A stretch of 64,000 bases of DNA from Chitinophagaceae bacterium (GTDB taxonomy: Bacteria; Bacteroidota; Bacteroidia; Chitinophagales; Chitinophagaceae): contig JAGXRG010000013.1 of the NCBI GenBank assembly GCA_018335935.1, positions 124,001 to 188,000 on the forward strand, read 5' to 3'. A program made the translations under genes and the position numbers. Below are positions 16,915-26,993 of the stretch, one piece after another; position 1 is the first letter of the stretch, and every line of letters starts with the position of its first letter. Under the pieces are notes generated by a model that did no database searches, was not told the DNA's origin, and saw nothing but the letters and a program-made list of their open reading frames with translations.

Positions 16915-17193
16915 ATGTACGAAGATTTTTTTTCAATTTTAGTTTTTGTTTTTGTCGGATCCTTTTTGATTAAAATTATTACTTGGTTGGCAATTACAGA
17001 TATAAGTAGAAAGCCTAGTTTTTGGACAAGTTTTATAAGATTATATTCTATATATCATTTACACGATGCTCCATCTAAAAGAACATTACAATTTTGGAAA
17101 TTAAGCAATATTTTAAACTTATTTTTTTGGCTTTCATTAATTATGATTGGTTATTATGGTTTAAATATTGTGTTAAAACCCCCTGTTTCATAA
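16915..17193 (+). CDS. Small two-TM membrane protein of unknown function
   Basis: The 92-residue product (ATG at 16915; a TTG nine bases upstream is an alternative) has two hydrophobic segments, at about residues 5-27 and 68-90. The charged and aromatic middle part contains SFIRLYSIYHLHDAPSKR. No family was recognised. It lies alone between recQ and lon, with an AT-rich upstream region. Coding is supported by an intact frame and typical codon use. Confidence 0.6.
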   Translation: MYEDFFSILVFVFVGSFLIKIITWLAITDISRKPSFWTSFIRLYSIYHLHDAPSKRTLQFWKLSNILNLFFWLSLIMIGYYGLNIVLKPPVS

Positions 17194-17248
17194 TCTATTA
17201 AGTTATTCTTTTCTGCCATTTTGTACATTTTCTATTCATTAGTTTTCG

Positions 17249-17273
17249 TGGCATTAATATTGAACTACCTTAG
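17249..17273 (+). promoter_or_regulatory. Putative lon regulatory region with TGGCATTAATATTGAA motif
   Basis: TGGCATTAATATTGAA starts at 17249, and TACCTTAG at 17266-17273 is a near match to TAnnTTTG. The 16-base motif recurs with one change ahead of the DUF1573 pair (about 10600-10616). Its spacing resembles a sigma-54 -24/-12 element but with GA in place of the -12 GC, so the class is uncertain. Confidence 0.35.
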
Positions 17274-17300
17274 CACCCCTAATTTAGAATTTAGAAACCA

Positions 17301-19709
17301 ATGATGAAAGAAAAGAATTATTTTTTGCCTACAGATGAGAATGATTTCATGCCTATAATTCCATTATCTGAAAACGATGAAAATGAAAAGGAAGTTGTTG
17401 TTCCTGAGAGTATTGCAATTATCCCTTTACGAAATACTGTTTTATTTCCTGGTGTAGTTTTACCTATAACTGTGGGTAGAGATAAGAGTATTAAAGCAGT
17501 AAATGATGCCTACAAAGGAGATAAGTTAATTGGCGTTGTTTCTCAAAAAGATACAGAAATTGAAGATCCTGAAGTAAAGGATTTATGTAAAGTTGGCACA
17601 ATTGCTAAAATTATAAAGCTAATTAAAATGCCAGATGGTGGTACAACCATTATTATACAAGGCAAAAGAAGATTTGAAATTACAAGTGTTGTATCTACAG
17701 AACCTTATTTTGTTGCCAATATTCTAAAACTAGATGATGTTGAGTTAGTAAAAGATGATAGTTTCAAAGCACAAATTGAAACCATAAAAGATATTGCAGC
17801 TCAAATAATTCAGCTTTCACCCAATCTACCAACAGAAGCTTCAATCATTTTAAAAAATATTGAGAGCCCATCTTTCTTAATCAATTTTGTTTCAAGTAAC
17901 CTCAATAGTGATATTGCCCAAAAACAAAGCTTATTAGAAAATAACGATATTAAATCTCGTGCAGAAAAACTCATAGAAATTCTGCATAAAGAATTGCAAT
18001 TTGCAGAACTTAAGGAAAAGGTTTCTAATAAAACTCGTTTAGAAATTGATAAGCAACAAAGAGATTATTTTCTTCAACAACAACTTAAAAGCATTAAAGA
18101 TGAGTTAGGTGGAGATAATAATGAACGTGAAATTGCTGATTTAAAGAAAAAAGCAGAATTAAAAAAATGGCCCGAAGAAGCCAAGAAAATGTTCGAAAGC
18201 AATATTGCTAAGCTAGAACGTATGCATCCTCATACTCCAGATTACTCAGTAGTGTATAATCATTGCGATTTAATGTTAGATCTTCCTTGGCATGAATATA
18301 CTGATGATAATTATAACTTAAAAAATGCTAAAAAAGTTTTAGATGCTGATCATTATGGCATGCAAAAAATTAAAAGCAGAATTTTAGAATATTTGGCTGT
18401 ATTAAAATTGAAAGGCGATATGAAAAGCCCAATATTATGTTTTGTGGGTCCTCCAGGTATTGGTAAAACATCATTAGGAAAAAGTATTGCTCATGCTGTT
18501 GGTAGAAAATACTCTCGATTAAGTTTAGGTGGATTGCATGATGAAAGTGAAATTAGAGGGCATAGAAAAACTTATATTGGTGCTATGCCAGGCAGAATTT
18601 TGCAAAACATCAGAAAATGTAAAAGCAGTAATCCTGTAATGATTTTAGATGAAATTGATAAGATTGGTAAAGATTTTCGTGGCGATCCTTCTTCAGCTTT
18701 ATTAGAAGTTTTAGACCCAGAACAAAATAATAATTTTTACGATAACTATTTAGAACTTGAATACGACTTAAGTAAAGTGTTGTTTATAGCTACAGCTAAT
18801 AATTTACAAAATATTCAACCAGCATTAAGAGATAGATTGGAAATTATAGATTTAAGTGGATATGCCATTGAAGAAAAAATTGAAATTGCTAAGCGTCATC
18901 TACTTCCTAAACAAAAAGAAGCTCATGGATTAGAAAAAGTTAATATCAAGGTATCTGATGTGGTTCTAGAGAAAATTATCGAAAATCATACAAGAGAAAG
19001 TGGGGTAAGAGAATTAGATAGACAAATTGCTTCTATCATGAGAAATTTGGCTAAAAACTACGCTTCTAAAGGAAAAATAAAACCAACTGTTTCTGCTGGA
19101 GATGTAGAATCTATTTTAGGAAAGCCAAGATATAGTAATGAAATTTATAAAACAGCCAATATGCCTGGTGTTGCTGTTGGTTTAGCATGGACATATGTTG
19201 GAGGCGATATTTTATTTATAGAAGTTGCTTTAAGTGATGGTAAAGGCGACTTGAAATTAACGGGTAATTTGGGTAATGTAATGAAAGAAAGTGCTTCTAC
19301 AGCCTTAACATTTTTGCAATCTAATTATAAAAAATTGGGGATTAACCCAGAAATTTTTAAAACAAAAAATATACATATTCATGTTCCTGAGGGTGCTACT
19401 CCTAAAGATGGACCAAGTGCAGGAATTACAATGCTTTCAGCTTTAACATCAGCATTCACAAATAAAAAAGTGAAACCATTTTTGGCTATGACTGGTGAAA
19501 TTACTCTACGTGGACAGGTTTTACCAGTTGGAGGAATTAAAGAAAAAATATTAGCTGCAAAACGTGCTGGATTAAAAGAAATCATCATGTGTTATCAAAA
19601 TCAAAAAGATGTTGATGAAATTGATAACAGTTATATAAAAGGGCTAAAATTTCATTATGTAAAAACAATGCAACAAGTTTTAGATATAGCAGTTAATTAT
19701 AATTCTTAG
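17301..19709 (+). CDS. lon: ATP-dependent protease La (Lon)
   Basis: Lon degrades misfolded and regulatory proteins in the cytoplasm. The 802 residues contain the N-terminal LON substrate-binding domain ([21 protein letters not shown]), a coiled-coil region with [16 protein letters not shown], an AAA+ module with Walker [14 protein letters not shown] near residue 385 and Walker [13 protein letters not shown], and the S16 peptidase domain. In that domain the catalytic Ser is in DGPSAGITM and Lys in [14 protein letters not shown]. There are two consecutive ATGs at the start; either could be used. Confidence 0.97.
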   Translation: MMKEKNYFLPTDENDFMPIIPLSENDENEKEVVVPESIAIIPLRNTVLFPGVVLPITVGRDKSIKAVNDAYKGDKLIGVVSQKDTEIEDPEVKDLCKVGTIAKIIKLIKMPDGGTTIIIQGKRRFEITSVVSTEPYFVANILKLDDVELVKDDSFKAQIETIKDIAAQIIQLSPNLPTEASIILKNIESPSFLINFVSSNLNSDIAQKQSLLENNDIKSRAEKLIEILHKELQFAELKEKVSNKTRLEIDKQQRDYFLQQQLKSIKDELGGDNNEREIADLKKKAELKKWPEEAKKMFESNIAKLERMHPHTPDYSVVYNHCDLMLDLPWHEYTDDNYNLKNAKKVLDADHYGMQKIKSRILEYLAVLKLKGDMKSPILCFVGPPGIGKTSLGKSIAHAVGRKYSRLSLGGLHDESEIRGHRKTYIGAMPGRILQNIRKCKSSNPVMILDEIDKIGKDFRGDPSSALLEVLDPEQNNNFYDNYLELEYDLSKVLFIATANNLQNIQPALRDRLEIIDLSGYAIEEKIEIAKRHLLPKQKEAHGLEKVNIKVSDVVLEKIIENHTRESGVRELDRQIASIMRNLAKNYASKGKIKPTVSAGDVESILGKPRYSNEIYKTANMPGVAVGLAWTYVGGDILFIEVALSDGKGDLKLTGNLGNVMKESASTALTFLQSNYKKLGINPEIFKTKNIHIHVPEGATPKDGPSAGITMLSALTSAFTNKKVKPFLAMTGEITLRGQVLPVGGIKEKILAAKRAGLKEIIMCYQNQKDVDEIDNSYIKGLKFHYVKTMQQVLDIAVNYNS

Positions 19710-19777
19710 GGTTTTAACATAACTCAACAATTTTTAGTACTTGTTTTTAATTAATATTGCAATACATGATACAGAAC

Positions 19778-20944
19778 ATGTCAACATCTTCTCAAAAACG
19801 AATTGCAATATTTGGATCTACAGGTTCTATAGGTACCCAAGCTTTAGACGTAATTGAAGCAAACCCAGATAAATTTGTAGCAGAAATTTTAACTGCTCAA
19901 ACTAACGATGTTTTATTAATTGAACAAGCAATAAAATTTAATCCAAATTGTGTTGTAATTGGCGATGAAACAAAATACTTAAAAGTTAAGGAGGCACTTG
20001 CCAATACAACAGTAAAAGTTTTTGCAGGTGAAAAAGCATTAGTAGAAGTGGCGTCGTTTCAAACTTATGATATGATGTTAGCTGCAATTGTTGGGTATGG
20101 AGGTTTAAAGCCAACTTTGGCTGCAGTAGAACTTGGCAAACCAATTGCTTTAGCTAATAAAGAAACTTTAGTGATTGCTGGTGATATCATTATGAAAAAA
20201 GCTGCAGAAAAAAGAGTTCCAATTATTCCAGTAGATAGTGAACATTCTGCAATTTTTCAATGTTTAGTTGGAGAAACTCGAAATAAGATTGATAAAATAA
20301 TTCTTACAGCAAGTGGAGGTCCATTTTTAGGAAAAAAGCCAAATTATTTGGTTAATGTAAAACGAGAACATGCATTACAACATCCTAATTGGAGTATGGG
20401 TGCAAAAATTACAATCGATTCAGCAACATTGATGAATAAGGGTTTAGAGATGATTGAAGCCAAGTGGTTGTTCAATTTAAAACCAGAACAAATTCAAGTG
20501 GTTATTCATCCTCAAAGTATTATTCATAGCATGGTGCAGTTTGAAGATGGCAGTATCAAAGCTCAAATGGGTTTGCCCGATATGAAATTGCCCATTCAAT
20601 ATGCTATGGCATTTCCTCAAAGAGTATCAAACAATTTTCCAAGATACAATTTTAAGCATCCCAATACTTTAACCTTTGATGAGCCAGATATAAAAACTTT
20701 TAGAAATTTAGCATTAGCTCAAGAAGCTTTAGACAAAGGAGGAAATATTCCCTGTGTGTTAAATGCAGCCAATGAAATTGCAGTATATGCTTTTTTGAAA
20801 AACAGAATTGGATTTCTAGATATTACAGATGTGATTGATAAAACCATTCATACTATTCGGTTTATTGAAAACCCAACCATTGAAGAATTGTTTGAAAGCG
20901 ATTCAGAAGCACGTAGTTTCGCAGCCAATATTATCAAATTATAA
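19778..20944 (+). CDS. dxr: 1-deoxy-D-xylulose 5-phosphate reductoisomerase
   Basis: DXR makes 2-C-methyl-D-erythritol 4-phosphate, the second step of the MEP isoprenoid pathway. I choose the ATG at 19778 (388 residues), close to the NADPH motif KRIAIFGSTGSIGTQALDV; ATG at 19766 is possible. Other features are GYGGLKPTLAAVELGKPIALANKETLV, the metal and substrate site PVDSEHSAIFQCL, LTASGGPF, and MNKGLEMIEAKWLF. It is 21 bases before rseP and is probably cotranscribed with it. Confidence 0.96.
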   Translation: MSTSSQKRIAIFGSTGSIGTQALDVIEANPDKFVAEILTAQTNDVLLIEQAIKFNPNCVVIGDETKYLKVKEALANTTVKVFAGEKALVEVASFQTYDMMLAAIVGYGGLKPTLAAVELGKPIALANKETLVIAGDIIMKKAAEKRVPIIPVDSEHSAIFQCLVGETRNKIDKIILTASGGPFLGKKPNYLVNVKREHALQHPNWSMGAKITIDSATLMNKGLEMIEAKWLFNLKPEQIQVVIHPQSIIHSMVQFEDGSIKAQMGLPDMKLPIQYAMAFPQRVSNNFPRYNFKHPNTLTFDEPDIKTFRNLALAQEALDKGGNIPCVLNAANEIAVYAFLKNRIGFLDITDVIDKTIHTIRFIENPTIEELFESDSEARSFAANIIKL

Positions 20945-20965
20945 TTTACTTTTTATTTTTCTTGT

Positions 20966-22315
20966 ATGACTTTATTAGCGATTGATTGGAGCAGTATTTT
21001 AGTTAAAGCTGGTCAGTTTATTTTATCTTTTTCCATTTTAGTTGTGTTGCACGAATTGGGTCATTTTTTACCCGCCCGTTGGTTTAAATGTAGAGTTGAA
21101 AAATTCTATCTTTTTTTTAATCCATGGTTTAGTTTATTCAAAACAAAAAAAGGCGATACTGAATGGGGTATTGGTTGGATTCCTTTTGGTGGATATGTGA
21201 AAATTAGTGGAATGATTGATGAAAGCATGGACAAAGAACAAATGAAGCTACCTCCTCAACCTCATGAATTTCGCTCCAAAAAAAGCTGGCAACGACTTAT
21301 AATAATGTTAGGTGGAATTATTGTAAATATTCTTTTAGCAATTGTAATTTTTATTGGAATTATGTGGTATTGGGGAGAAGAATATGTGCCTAACCAAAAT
21401 GTAAAATATGGTGTTTATGCCGATTCTTTAGCAAGAAAAATGGGTATAGAATCTGGCGACAAATTAGTTTCTATAGATGGAAAATCAATTGATAATTTCA
21501 ATACTATTGGTAGTGAAATTGCTTTAAGCGATGCAAAAAATGTTACTGTAAATCGTAATGGAAATGAACTAGAATTAAAGATTCCAGAAGGGTTTGTGAA
21601 TGATTTAAATAAAAGTAGGTTAAATGGTTTTATCGAACCTAGAGTGCCTTATATTATAGATTCAGTTTCTCCACAATGTAAAATAATTAGTGGAAGTATT
21701 TTAAAAGGAGATCAGGTTATTGCAGTAAAAGATTCTTCTATACAATATTTAAACGAATACTTCGAATTGAAAAAAGGAATGACAAAAACTCCTTTGAAAA
21801 TTACATTGTTGAGAAATGGAAAAGATACCATTCAAACTAAAGTTGAATTAAATGAAAATGGATTAATGGGTGTTTCATCAAAAACTATTGAAGAAATGCT
21901 TGGTACTACAGTTAAAAAATATACTTTTCTTCAATCAATATCTGTTGGAACAAAAAAGTGTTTTTCTACTTTAAATAAATATGTTACCAGCTTGGGCCAA
22001 CTATTTAAAGGAAAAGTAAAGGCTCAAGATTCGTTAGGTAGTGTTTTTAGTATTGCTAACACTTTTGGTGGGATTTGGCATTGGCAAAGCTTTTGGACAT
22101 TAACGGCCATCTTTTCTATAATTCTTGCATTCATGAATCTATTGCCAATACCAGGTTTAGATGGTGGTCATGCTTTATTTACTTTGGTAGAAATGATAAC
22201 TGGCAGAAAGCCATCTGATAAGTTTATGGAATATGCACAAACTGTTGGAATGGTTTTATTATTAGGATTAATGGCATATGCATTAGGACTTGATATTTGG
22301 CGTTGGTTTAAATAA
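20966..22315 (+). CDS. rseP: RIP metalloprotease RseP (site-2 protease)
   Basis: This inner-membrane zinc protease of family M50 cuts transmembrane anti-sigma factors and signal peptides. The first TM segment carries the zinc site VVLHELGHFLPARWF near residues 28-42, and the C-terminal half has MNLLPIPGLDGGHALF with the third zinc ligand. Between them is a periplasmic part with at least one PDZ-like repeat (GDKLVSIDGKSIDNF and GDQVIAVKDSSI). The length of 449 residues is normal. The dxr-rseP pairing is common in bacteria. Confidence 0.95.
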   Translation: MTLLAIDWSSILVKAGQFILSFSILVVLHELGHFLPARWFKCRVEKFYLFFNPWFSLFKTKKGDTEWGIGWIPFGGYVKISGMIDESMDKEQMKLPPQPHEFRSKKSWQRLIIMLGGIIVNILLAIVIFIGIMWYWGEEYVPNQNVKYGVYADSLARKMGIESGDKLVSIDGKSIDNFNTIGSEIALSDAKNVTVNRNGNELELKIPEGFVNDLNKSRLNGFIEPRVPYIIDSVSPQCKIISGSILKGDQVIAVKDSSIQYLNEYFELKKGMTKTPLKITLLRNGKDTIQTKVELNENGLMGVSSKTIEEMLGTTVKKYTFLQSISVGTKKCFSTLNKYVTSLGQLFKGKVKAQDSLGSVFSIANTFGGIWHWQSFWTLTAIFSIILAFMNLLPIPGLDGGHALFTLVEMITGRKPSDKFMEYAQTVGMVLLLGLMAYALGLDIWRWFK

Positions 22316-22323
22316 TTATTTAA

Positions 22324-22971
22324 TTGTCAGTTGCAGTTCTCGATAATAAATTGTGGTTTCCAAAACCAGATGAAGCATTAAGTGATGGGTTATTAGCAAT
22401 TGGTGGAGATATTTCTGTTGAAAGACTTTTGCTAGCATATAAAAATGGAATTTTTCCTTGGTATGATGGCGATTTACCATTGTGGTGGCATCCCAATCCA
22501 AGATTTGTATTGTTTCCTGAAGAAATTAAAATTAGCAAATCGCTTCTGTCATCACTTAAAAAAAATCAGTTTCAATTTAAAGTTAATACAGCTTTTGTTG
22601 ATGTAATTACTCATTGTAAAAATATCTCTCGTCCTAGTCAAGATGGAACATGGATTAATGACGAGTTTATTAAAGTGTATCATCAATTACATGAGAAAGG
22701 TATTGCTCATTCAGCCGAAGCCTGGTTAAACAATGAATTAGTGGGTGGATTGTATGGAATAAAAATGGGAAACATATTTTTTGGTGAAAGTATGTTTTCG
22801 AAAGTTTCAAATGCCAGCAAATTTGCTTTTGCTAAATATGTTGAACAACTAAAAAATGAAGGCATAGCATTAATAGATTGTCAGGTTTATACAGAACACT
22901 TAGAAAGTTTTGGAGCAAGAATGATTTCGAGAGAGGAATTTATGAGGCTGTTGCTAGTAGTTAGTTGCTAG
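22324..22971 (+). CDS. aat: Leucyl/phenylalanyl-tRNA-protein transferase
   Basis: Aat transfers Leu or Phe to N-terminal Arg/Lys of proteins, making N-end-rule substrates for ClpAP. The 215-residue frame starts with TTG at 22324, because no ATG or GTG lies before the conserved N-terminus LWFPKPDEALSDGLLAIGGD and AYKNGIFPWY. LWWHPNPRFVLFP, GLYGIKMGNIFFGESMFS and ALIDCQVYTEHLESFGA are diagnostic. The last six codons and the stop (LLVVSC, TAG) fall inside a 7-bp tandem repeat that begins at about 22955, so the repeat defines the C-terminus. Confidence 0.93.
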   Translation: MSVAVLDNKLWFPKPDEALSDGLLAIGGDISVERLLLAYKNGIFPWYDGDLPLWWHPNPRFVLFPEEIKISKSLLSSLKKNQFQFKVNTAFVDVITHCKNISRPSQDGTWINDEFIKVYHQLHEKGIAHSAEAWLNNELVGGLYGIKMGNIFFGESMFSKVSNASKFAFAKYVEQLKNEGIALIDCQVYTEHLESFGARMISREEFMRLLLVVSC

Positions 22972-23157
22972 TAGTTAGTAGTTAGTAGTTAGTAGTTAGT
23001 AGTTAGTTGGAATTTGGAATTTGGAATTTGGAAGTTGGAATTTGGAAGTTGGAATTTGGAAGTTGGAAGTTGGAAGTTGGAATTTGGAAGTTGGAATTTG
23101 GAATTTGGAATTTGGAAGTTGGAAGTTGGAATTTGGAAGTTGGAATTTGGAAGTTGG
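22955..23157. repeat. Phase-locked 7-bp tandem repeat array (TAGTAGT then AAKTTGG)
   Basis: Seven heptamers of TAGTAGT/TAGTTGC type (22955-23003) are followed without loss of register by a hybrid unit TAGTTGG (23004-23010). Then come 21 consecutive heptamers that are either AATTTGG (11 copies) or AAGTTGG (10 copies), varying only at the third base. The array begins inside the aat coding sequence, supplies its stop codon, and ends in the aat/DUF4294 convergent spacer. A reading frame through it encodes only repetitive WNLE/WKLE peptides and is not considered a gene. Confidence 0.95.
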
Positions 23158-23172
23158 AAAAAAGAGAGTTAA

Positions 23173-23214
23173 AATTACAATTAATAATTAATAATTAATA
23201 ATTTATAATTAATT
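23173..23214. repeat. AT-rich 7-bp repeats before the DUF4294 stop
   Basis: AATTACA, three copies of ATTAATA, ATTTATA and ATTAATT are six consecutive heptamers. They lie just outside the stop codon of the minus-strand DUF4294 gene, giving this convergent spacer a third heptamer family. The period is clear but the sequence is of low complexity. Confidence 0.7.
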
Positions 23215-23215
23215 A

Positions 23216-23839
23216 TTATCCCCTAAGTCCATACATCCTTTCAACCTCTTGAACAATTTGTTCTACTTCATAATCTTTACCATAGGCTTCATAGCTCTGC
23301 TTTAAATTAGTGCCAACAATAATTGCAATGGTTTGATAAAATGTTGCTGAAAATCCTCCTTTATAATCTTTTATAATTTCGTAGCAACTATTTCCACTTT
23401 GTCTGTAAATCAATTTCATTAAAACTTTTCCTTGGTAGATGGAAAGATTGGTTAATCGATCAGCAAACTCTTTTCTTAATTCTTTTTCTCGGGTTTTAAT
23501 GATTGCTTTTCTATCTTTTTTATCACTAACACCTACTAGCTTAGCATTAATTTCATTCATAATTCTAGAAGCAGCCAAAGCATAAGGGTAAGTAACATAA
23601 ACTGCATTTCTTAATCGGGTCCATTCTGCTTTTTTTCTTCTCTCAGCAGCAGTTAAAGTTCTATGTGTTTCAACTGTAATCCAACTTAAATAGGTTAAGG
23701 GTAATGTATCACCTTCTGGGCTCACCCAGGCATAAACTTTTAAAGTATCGTATGTTCCAGTTTGAGCAATTAATTTATTGTTGTTTATACAACATAAATA
23801 CAAAAGAACACATATCGCTATTTTCTTCAATTTTTTCAT
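23216..23839 (-). CDS. DUF4294 domain protein (exported)
   Basis: The 207-residue protein has a signal peptide (IAICVLLYLCCINNNKLIAQ) and then a DUF4294 domain. This family is restricted to Bacteroidota and its biochemical role is not known. The conserved block LTYLSWITVETHRTLTAAE, followed by a basic helical stretch WTRLRNAVYVTYPYA and LMKLIYRQSGNSCYEIIK, identifies it. It is convergent with aat across the heptamer arrays. Periplasmic or outer-membrane location is inferred from the signal peptide. Confidence 0.85.
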   Translation of the reverse strand: MKKLKKIAICVLLYLCCINNNKLIAQTGTYDTLKVYAWVSPEGDTLPLTYLSWITVETHRTLTAAERRKKAEWTRLRNAVYVTYPYALAASRIMNEINAKLVGVSDKKDRKAIIKTREKELRKEFADRLTNLSIYQGKVLMKLIYRQSGNSCYEIIKDYKGGFSATFYQTIAIIVGTNLKQSYEAYGKDYEVEQIVQEVERMYGLRG

Positions 23840-24068
23840 TGAAACATTTACTCCTAATTTAAATTACTTTTCACATTAAAAGTAACCATATTAATTTGTT
23901 AAATCTTGTTTTTTAATCTTAAAATTTAAATTGTGTAAAGCTGTTATTTAGAATTATTTAAGTGATGATATTTTCATGATGCTATTTTGTTATCTTCGCT
24001 GCCACCTCATATCAACATGAGTAAGTTAATTAAACATATAGAATCTTTAAAAACAAATACTATTACAA

Positions 24069-25670
24069 ATGGATCCCATCAGCATAATTATAGGCATTGC
24101 ATCTTTAGTCATTGGAGGCGTTGTGGGCAAACTGGCCTTTAGTAAAAACAATAAAAAAGAATTAGAAGAAGCTCAAAAGAAAATACAGGAAGTTGAAAAA
24201 CAAATAGCAGAAGCAAATAGTCAGGCTAGAGATATTGTTAAAGAAGCTAAACTTCAAGCTGAAACTATTAGAAAAGAAAAAGAGCTTGAAGCCAAAGAAA
24301 AGTTTGTTCAATTACGTTCAGAATACGATAAAGAAGTTAATGATCGCAACAGAAAAATCAACGAGGCAGAGAACAGAATTAAACAAAAAGAAATTTCTTT
24401 AAACCAAAAAGATGCTGCAATTGATAAGCAAGTAAAAGAAAATGAAGCTATCAAAGAAAATTTGAATCGTCAGATTGAAATTGTAAATCAGAAAAGAACA
24501 GAACTCGAAAAGCATCAAGAGGAACATATAAAGCGTTTAGAAAAAATTGCTAACCTAACTGCCGAAGAAGCAAAAACGCAATTAATAGAAAGTTTAAAAA
24601 ATGAAGCACAAACTCGTGCATTAGTATTGCAACAAGAAATTATTGAGAACGCTAAGGAAAAAGCAAATAAAGAAGCTCGTAAAATCATCATTCAAAGTAT
24701 TCAAAGAACTGCATCAGAACAAGCTATAGAAAATACTGTAACTGTGTTTCATTTAGAGTCTGATGAAATAAAAGGACAAATTATTGGTAGAGAAGGAAGA
24801 AATATTAGAGCCATTGAAGCTGCTACTGGAGTTGATTTAATTGTTGATGATACACCAGAAGCTATTTTGCTTTCATCTTTCGATCCATTACGTAGAGAAA
24901 TAGCTCGTTTAAGTTTACAACGTTTAGTTGCTGATGGTAGAATTCATCCTGCACGTATTGAAGAAGTGGTAGAAAAAACTCGAGGGCAATTAGAAGCACA
25001 AATTGTTGAAATTGGTGAAAGAACAGTTATTGAATTAGGTATTCATGGGTTGCATAAAGAATTGGTGAGAATTGTAGGTAAAATGCGTTTCCGTTCATCT
25101 TATGGTCAAAACTTATTAATGCACAGTCGTGAAACTGCAAACCTTTGTGCCATCATGGCTAGTGAATTAGGCTTAAATCCTAAGCTTGCAAAACGTGCAG
25201 GTTTATTACATGATATTGGAAAAGTGCCTGATGAAGAAACAGAATTAAGTCATGCTTTATTAGGAGCTAAATTAGCCGAGAAGTATGGCGAAAACCCTGC
25301 AGTTGTAAATGCCATTGGTGCTCACCACGATGAAATGGAAATGCAATATGTAATTTCTCCAATCATTCAAGCTTGTGATGCCATTAGTGGTGCAAGGCCA
25401 GGAGCACGTAGAGAAATGATGCAACAATACTTGCAACGTATTAAAGATTTAGAGACCCTTGCCATGAATTATCAAGGTGTCGAAAAAGCTTATGCCATAC
25501 AAGCTGGAAGAGAATTAAGAGTTATTGTTGAGGCAGATAAAGTAACAGATACAGATAGCGATAAACTAAGTTTTGAAATTGCACAAAAAATTCAAACCGA
25601 TATGACCTATCCTGGCCAAATTAAAGTAACAGTAATTAGAGAAAAAAGAGCTGTTAATTTGGCTAGATAA
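24069..25670 (+). CDS. rny: Ribonuclease Y
   Basis: RNase Y is a membrane-anchored endoribonuclease that starts mRNA decay. The 533-residue protein has an N-terminal TM segment ([15 protein letters not shown]), a long coiled coil (residues about 30-200, rich in Glu/Lys/Gln), a KH domain with [15 protein letters not shown] near residue 240, and an HD domain with HSRETANLC and [13 protein letters not shown] near residue 380. A likely upstream -7 box (TATCTTCG) near 23990 gives a long leader of about 70 bases. Confidence 0.95.
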   Translation: MDPISIIIGIASLVIGGVVGKLAFSKNNKKELEEAQKKIQEVEKQIAEANSQARDIVKEAKLQAETIRKEKELEAKEKFVQLRSEYDKEVNDRNRKINEAENRIKQKEISLNQKDAAIDKQVKENEAIKENLNRQIEIVNQKRTELEKHQEEHIKRLEKIANLTAEEAKTQLIESLKNEAQTRALVLQQEIIENAKEKANKEARKIIIQSIQRTASEQAIENTVTVFHLESDEIKGQIIGREGRNIRAIEAATGVDLIVDDTPEAILLSSFDPLRREIARLSLQRLVADGRIHPARIEEVVEKTRGQLEAQIVEIGERTVIELGIHGLHKELVRIVGKMRFRSSYGQNLLMHSRETANLCAIMASELGLNPKLAKRAGLLHDIGKVPDEETELSHALLGAKLAEKYGENPAVVNAIGAHHDEMEMQYVISPIIQACDAISGARPGARREMMQQYLQRIKDLETLAMNYQGVEKAYAIQAGRELRVIVEADKVTDTDSDKLSFEIAQKIQTDMTYPGQIKVTVIREKRAVNLAR

Positions 25671-25686
25671 ACTAAAAAAAATTACT

Positions 25687-26214
25687 ATGAAAAATTTTAT
25701 TACACTAGTATTTGCAAGTTTTCTTGCAATACAAGTTATGGCACAAGACATTTCATCAAGCAGTAAATCAACTTCAAATTCTACATTTAGTTTAGGAATA
25801 GAAACAGGGCTCCCAACTGGTGACTTTAGTAATACACACAGTTTTGCTATTGGTGCGAGTGCTAAAGTTGCTGCAGAACTTTCTGCAAATGCTGCATTTA
25901 CCATTTCAGTTGGCTATATGAGTTTTTCGGGAAAAACAGTAACCGTTTTGGGGTCTAGTTTTAAAAATGATGCCTTTAATGTAATACCTGTAAAAGCTGG
26001 AATTCGTGGAATATTTGATGGGGGATTTTATGTAGAACCTCAAATTGGGTATACCTTTTTCACTGGCAATAATTCATCAGGAGCTTTTACTTATGCTCCA
26101 AGTATTGGATTTATTACTGATAGTAAAATTGACTTTTCGTTGAGATATGAAGTAATGACAAGAAATAATAGCAATCTTTCCCTTTTTGGAGTAAGATTAG
26201 GTTTTGGGTTATAA
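25687..26214 (+). CDS. Small outer-membrane beta-barrel protein, paralogue 1
   Basis: The 175-residue product has a signal peptide (FITLVFASFLAIQVMAQ) and alternating amphipathic strands ending in an aromatic-terminated strand (SLFGVRLGFGL), as in small porin-like barrels. The motif GIETGLPTGDFSNTHSFAIG near residue 37 recurs almost unchanged in the next gene. Function unknown. It follows rny by 16 bases and is followed by a terminator at 26234. Confidence 0.75.
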   Translation: MKNFITLVFASFLAIQVMAQDISSSSKSTSNSTFSLGIETGLPTGDFSNTHSFAIGASAKVAAELSANAAFTISVGYMSFSGKTVTVLGSSFKNDAFNVIPVKAGIRGIFDGGFYVEPQIGYTFFTGNNSSGAFTYAPSIGFITDSKIDFSLRYEVMTRNNSNLSLFGVRLGFGL

Positions 26215-26233
26215 CATCTATCTTAATTTTTTT

Positions 26234-26260
26234 GAAACCTCCAGAATGTCAGGTTTTTTT
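26234..26260 (+). terminator. Terminator after the first barrel gene
   Basis: GAAACCT, loop CCAGAATGTC, and AGGTTT, followed by a T run. The stem is short (6 bp). Confidence 0.6.
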
Positions 26261-26402
26261 ATGTGAAAGATTCTAAAATCTACTTTTTATCAATTTGTTT
26301 AATTTATTTTCTTAATTCATAGTACAAGTTCTAAATGTTTAAATTATTTTATATTTTTTTTAGAGTTTGAAGTATATATTTGATACTTAAACATTTATTC
26401 AT

Positions 26403-26903
26403 ATGAAAAAAGTATTATCAGTAATCATTGCAACTGTAATTACAGGTGCTGCATTTTCTCAAAATGCTGGTTCAGAAACCATGCAATTTAATGTTGGTTT
26501 AGAAGCAGGAATGCCAACAGGAGATTTTAAAGAATCGCACAATTTTGGAGTTGGTATTAGTGCCAAAGCTATTTTATCAAGCGGCTTAACCGGATCAATC
26601 GGTTATGTTACCTTTTCAGGTAAAGATGTTCCTGGTTTTGGAAAATTACCAGCCTTTAATACTATACCAGTAAAAGCAGGTTATTTAATAAAAGGTTCTG
26701 GTGGATTTTATTTTGAACCTCAAGTGGGAATTACTTTTATGTCATCTGATGGTGAGTCAATGAATGCATTTACTTGGGCTCCCAATGTAGGTATGATTTC
26801 TGGACCAATCGACATTTCTGTTAGATATGAGAATATTTCTCAATCTGGAGAAAATTTAGGTTTTTTAGGTCTTAGATTAGCTTACAGCTTTGGTGGTAAA
26901 TAA
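26403..26903 (+). CDS. Small outer-membrane beta-barrel protein, paralogue 2
   Basis: The 166-residue protein has a signal peptide (VLSVIIATVITGAAFSQ) and the shared barrel motif NVGLEAGMPTGDFKESHNFGVG, then PVKAGYLIKGSGGFYFEPQVGITF and a C-terminal LGLRLAYSFGGK strand. It aligns along its full length with the upstream paralogue. It has its own 188-base upstream region and a strong terminator, so it is a separate transcription unit. Confidence 0.78.
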   Translation: MKKVLSVIIATVITGAAFSQNAGSETMQFNVGLEAGMPTGDFKESHNFGVGISAKAILSSGLTGSIGYVTFSGKDVPGFGKLPAFNTIPVKAGYLIKGSGGFYFEPQVGITFMSSDGESMNAFTWAPNVGMISGPIDISVRYENISQSGENLGFLGLRLAYSFGGK

Positions 26904-26925
26904 TTTAGTTTATTCTAATAATTTT

Positions 26926-26951
26926 AAACCCTGCAAAATGCAGGGTTTTTT
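26926..26951 (+). terminator. Strong intrinsic terminator after the second barrel gene
   Basis: AAACCCTGC, loop AAAAT, and GCAGGGTTT make a perfect 9-bp stem followed by T residues. Confidence 0.92.
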
Positions 26952-26993
26952 ATTGCATCTAACTATTATATTTACAAATACAATTAAATTATA

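Noticed and set aside
22955-23157. Repeat array as a CRISPR
   Set aside because: The units are 7 bp, contiguous, with no unique spacers and no cas genes.
23007-23198. Open frame of repetitive Trp/Leu/Glu/Gly peptide
   Set aside because: It is an unavoidable translation of the AAKTTGG heptamer array (7-bp unit, three frames cycle), with no other protein-like features.
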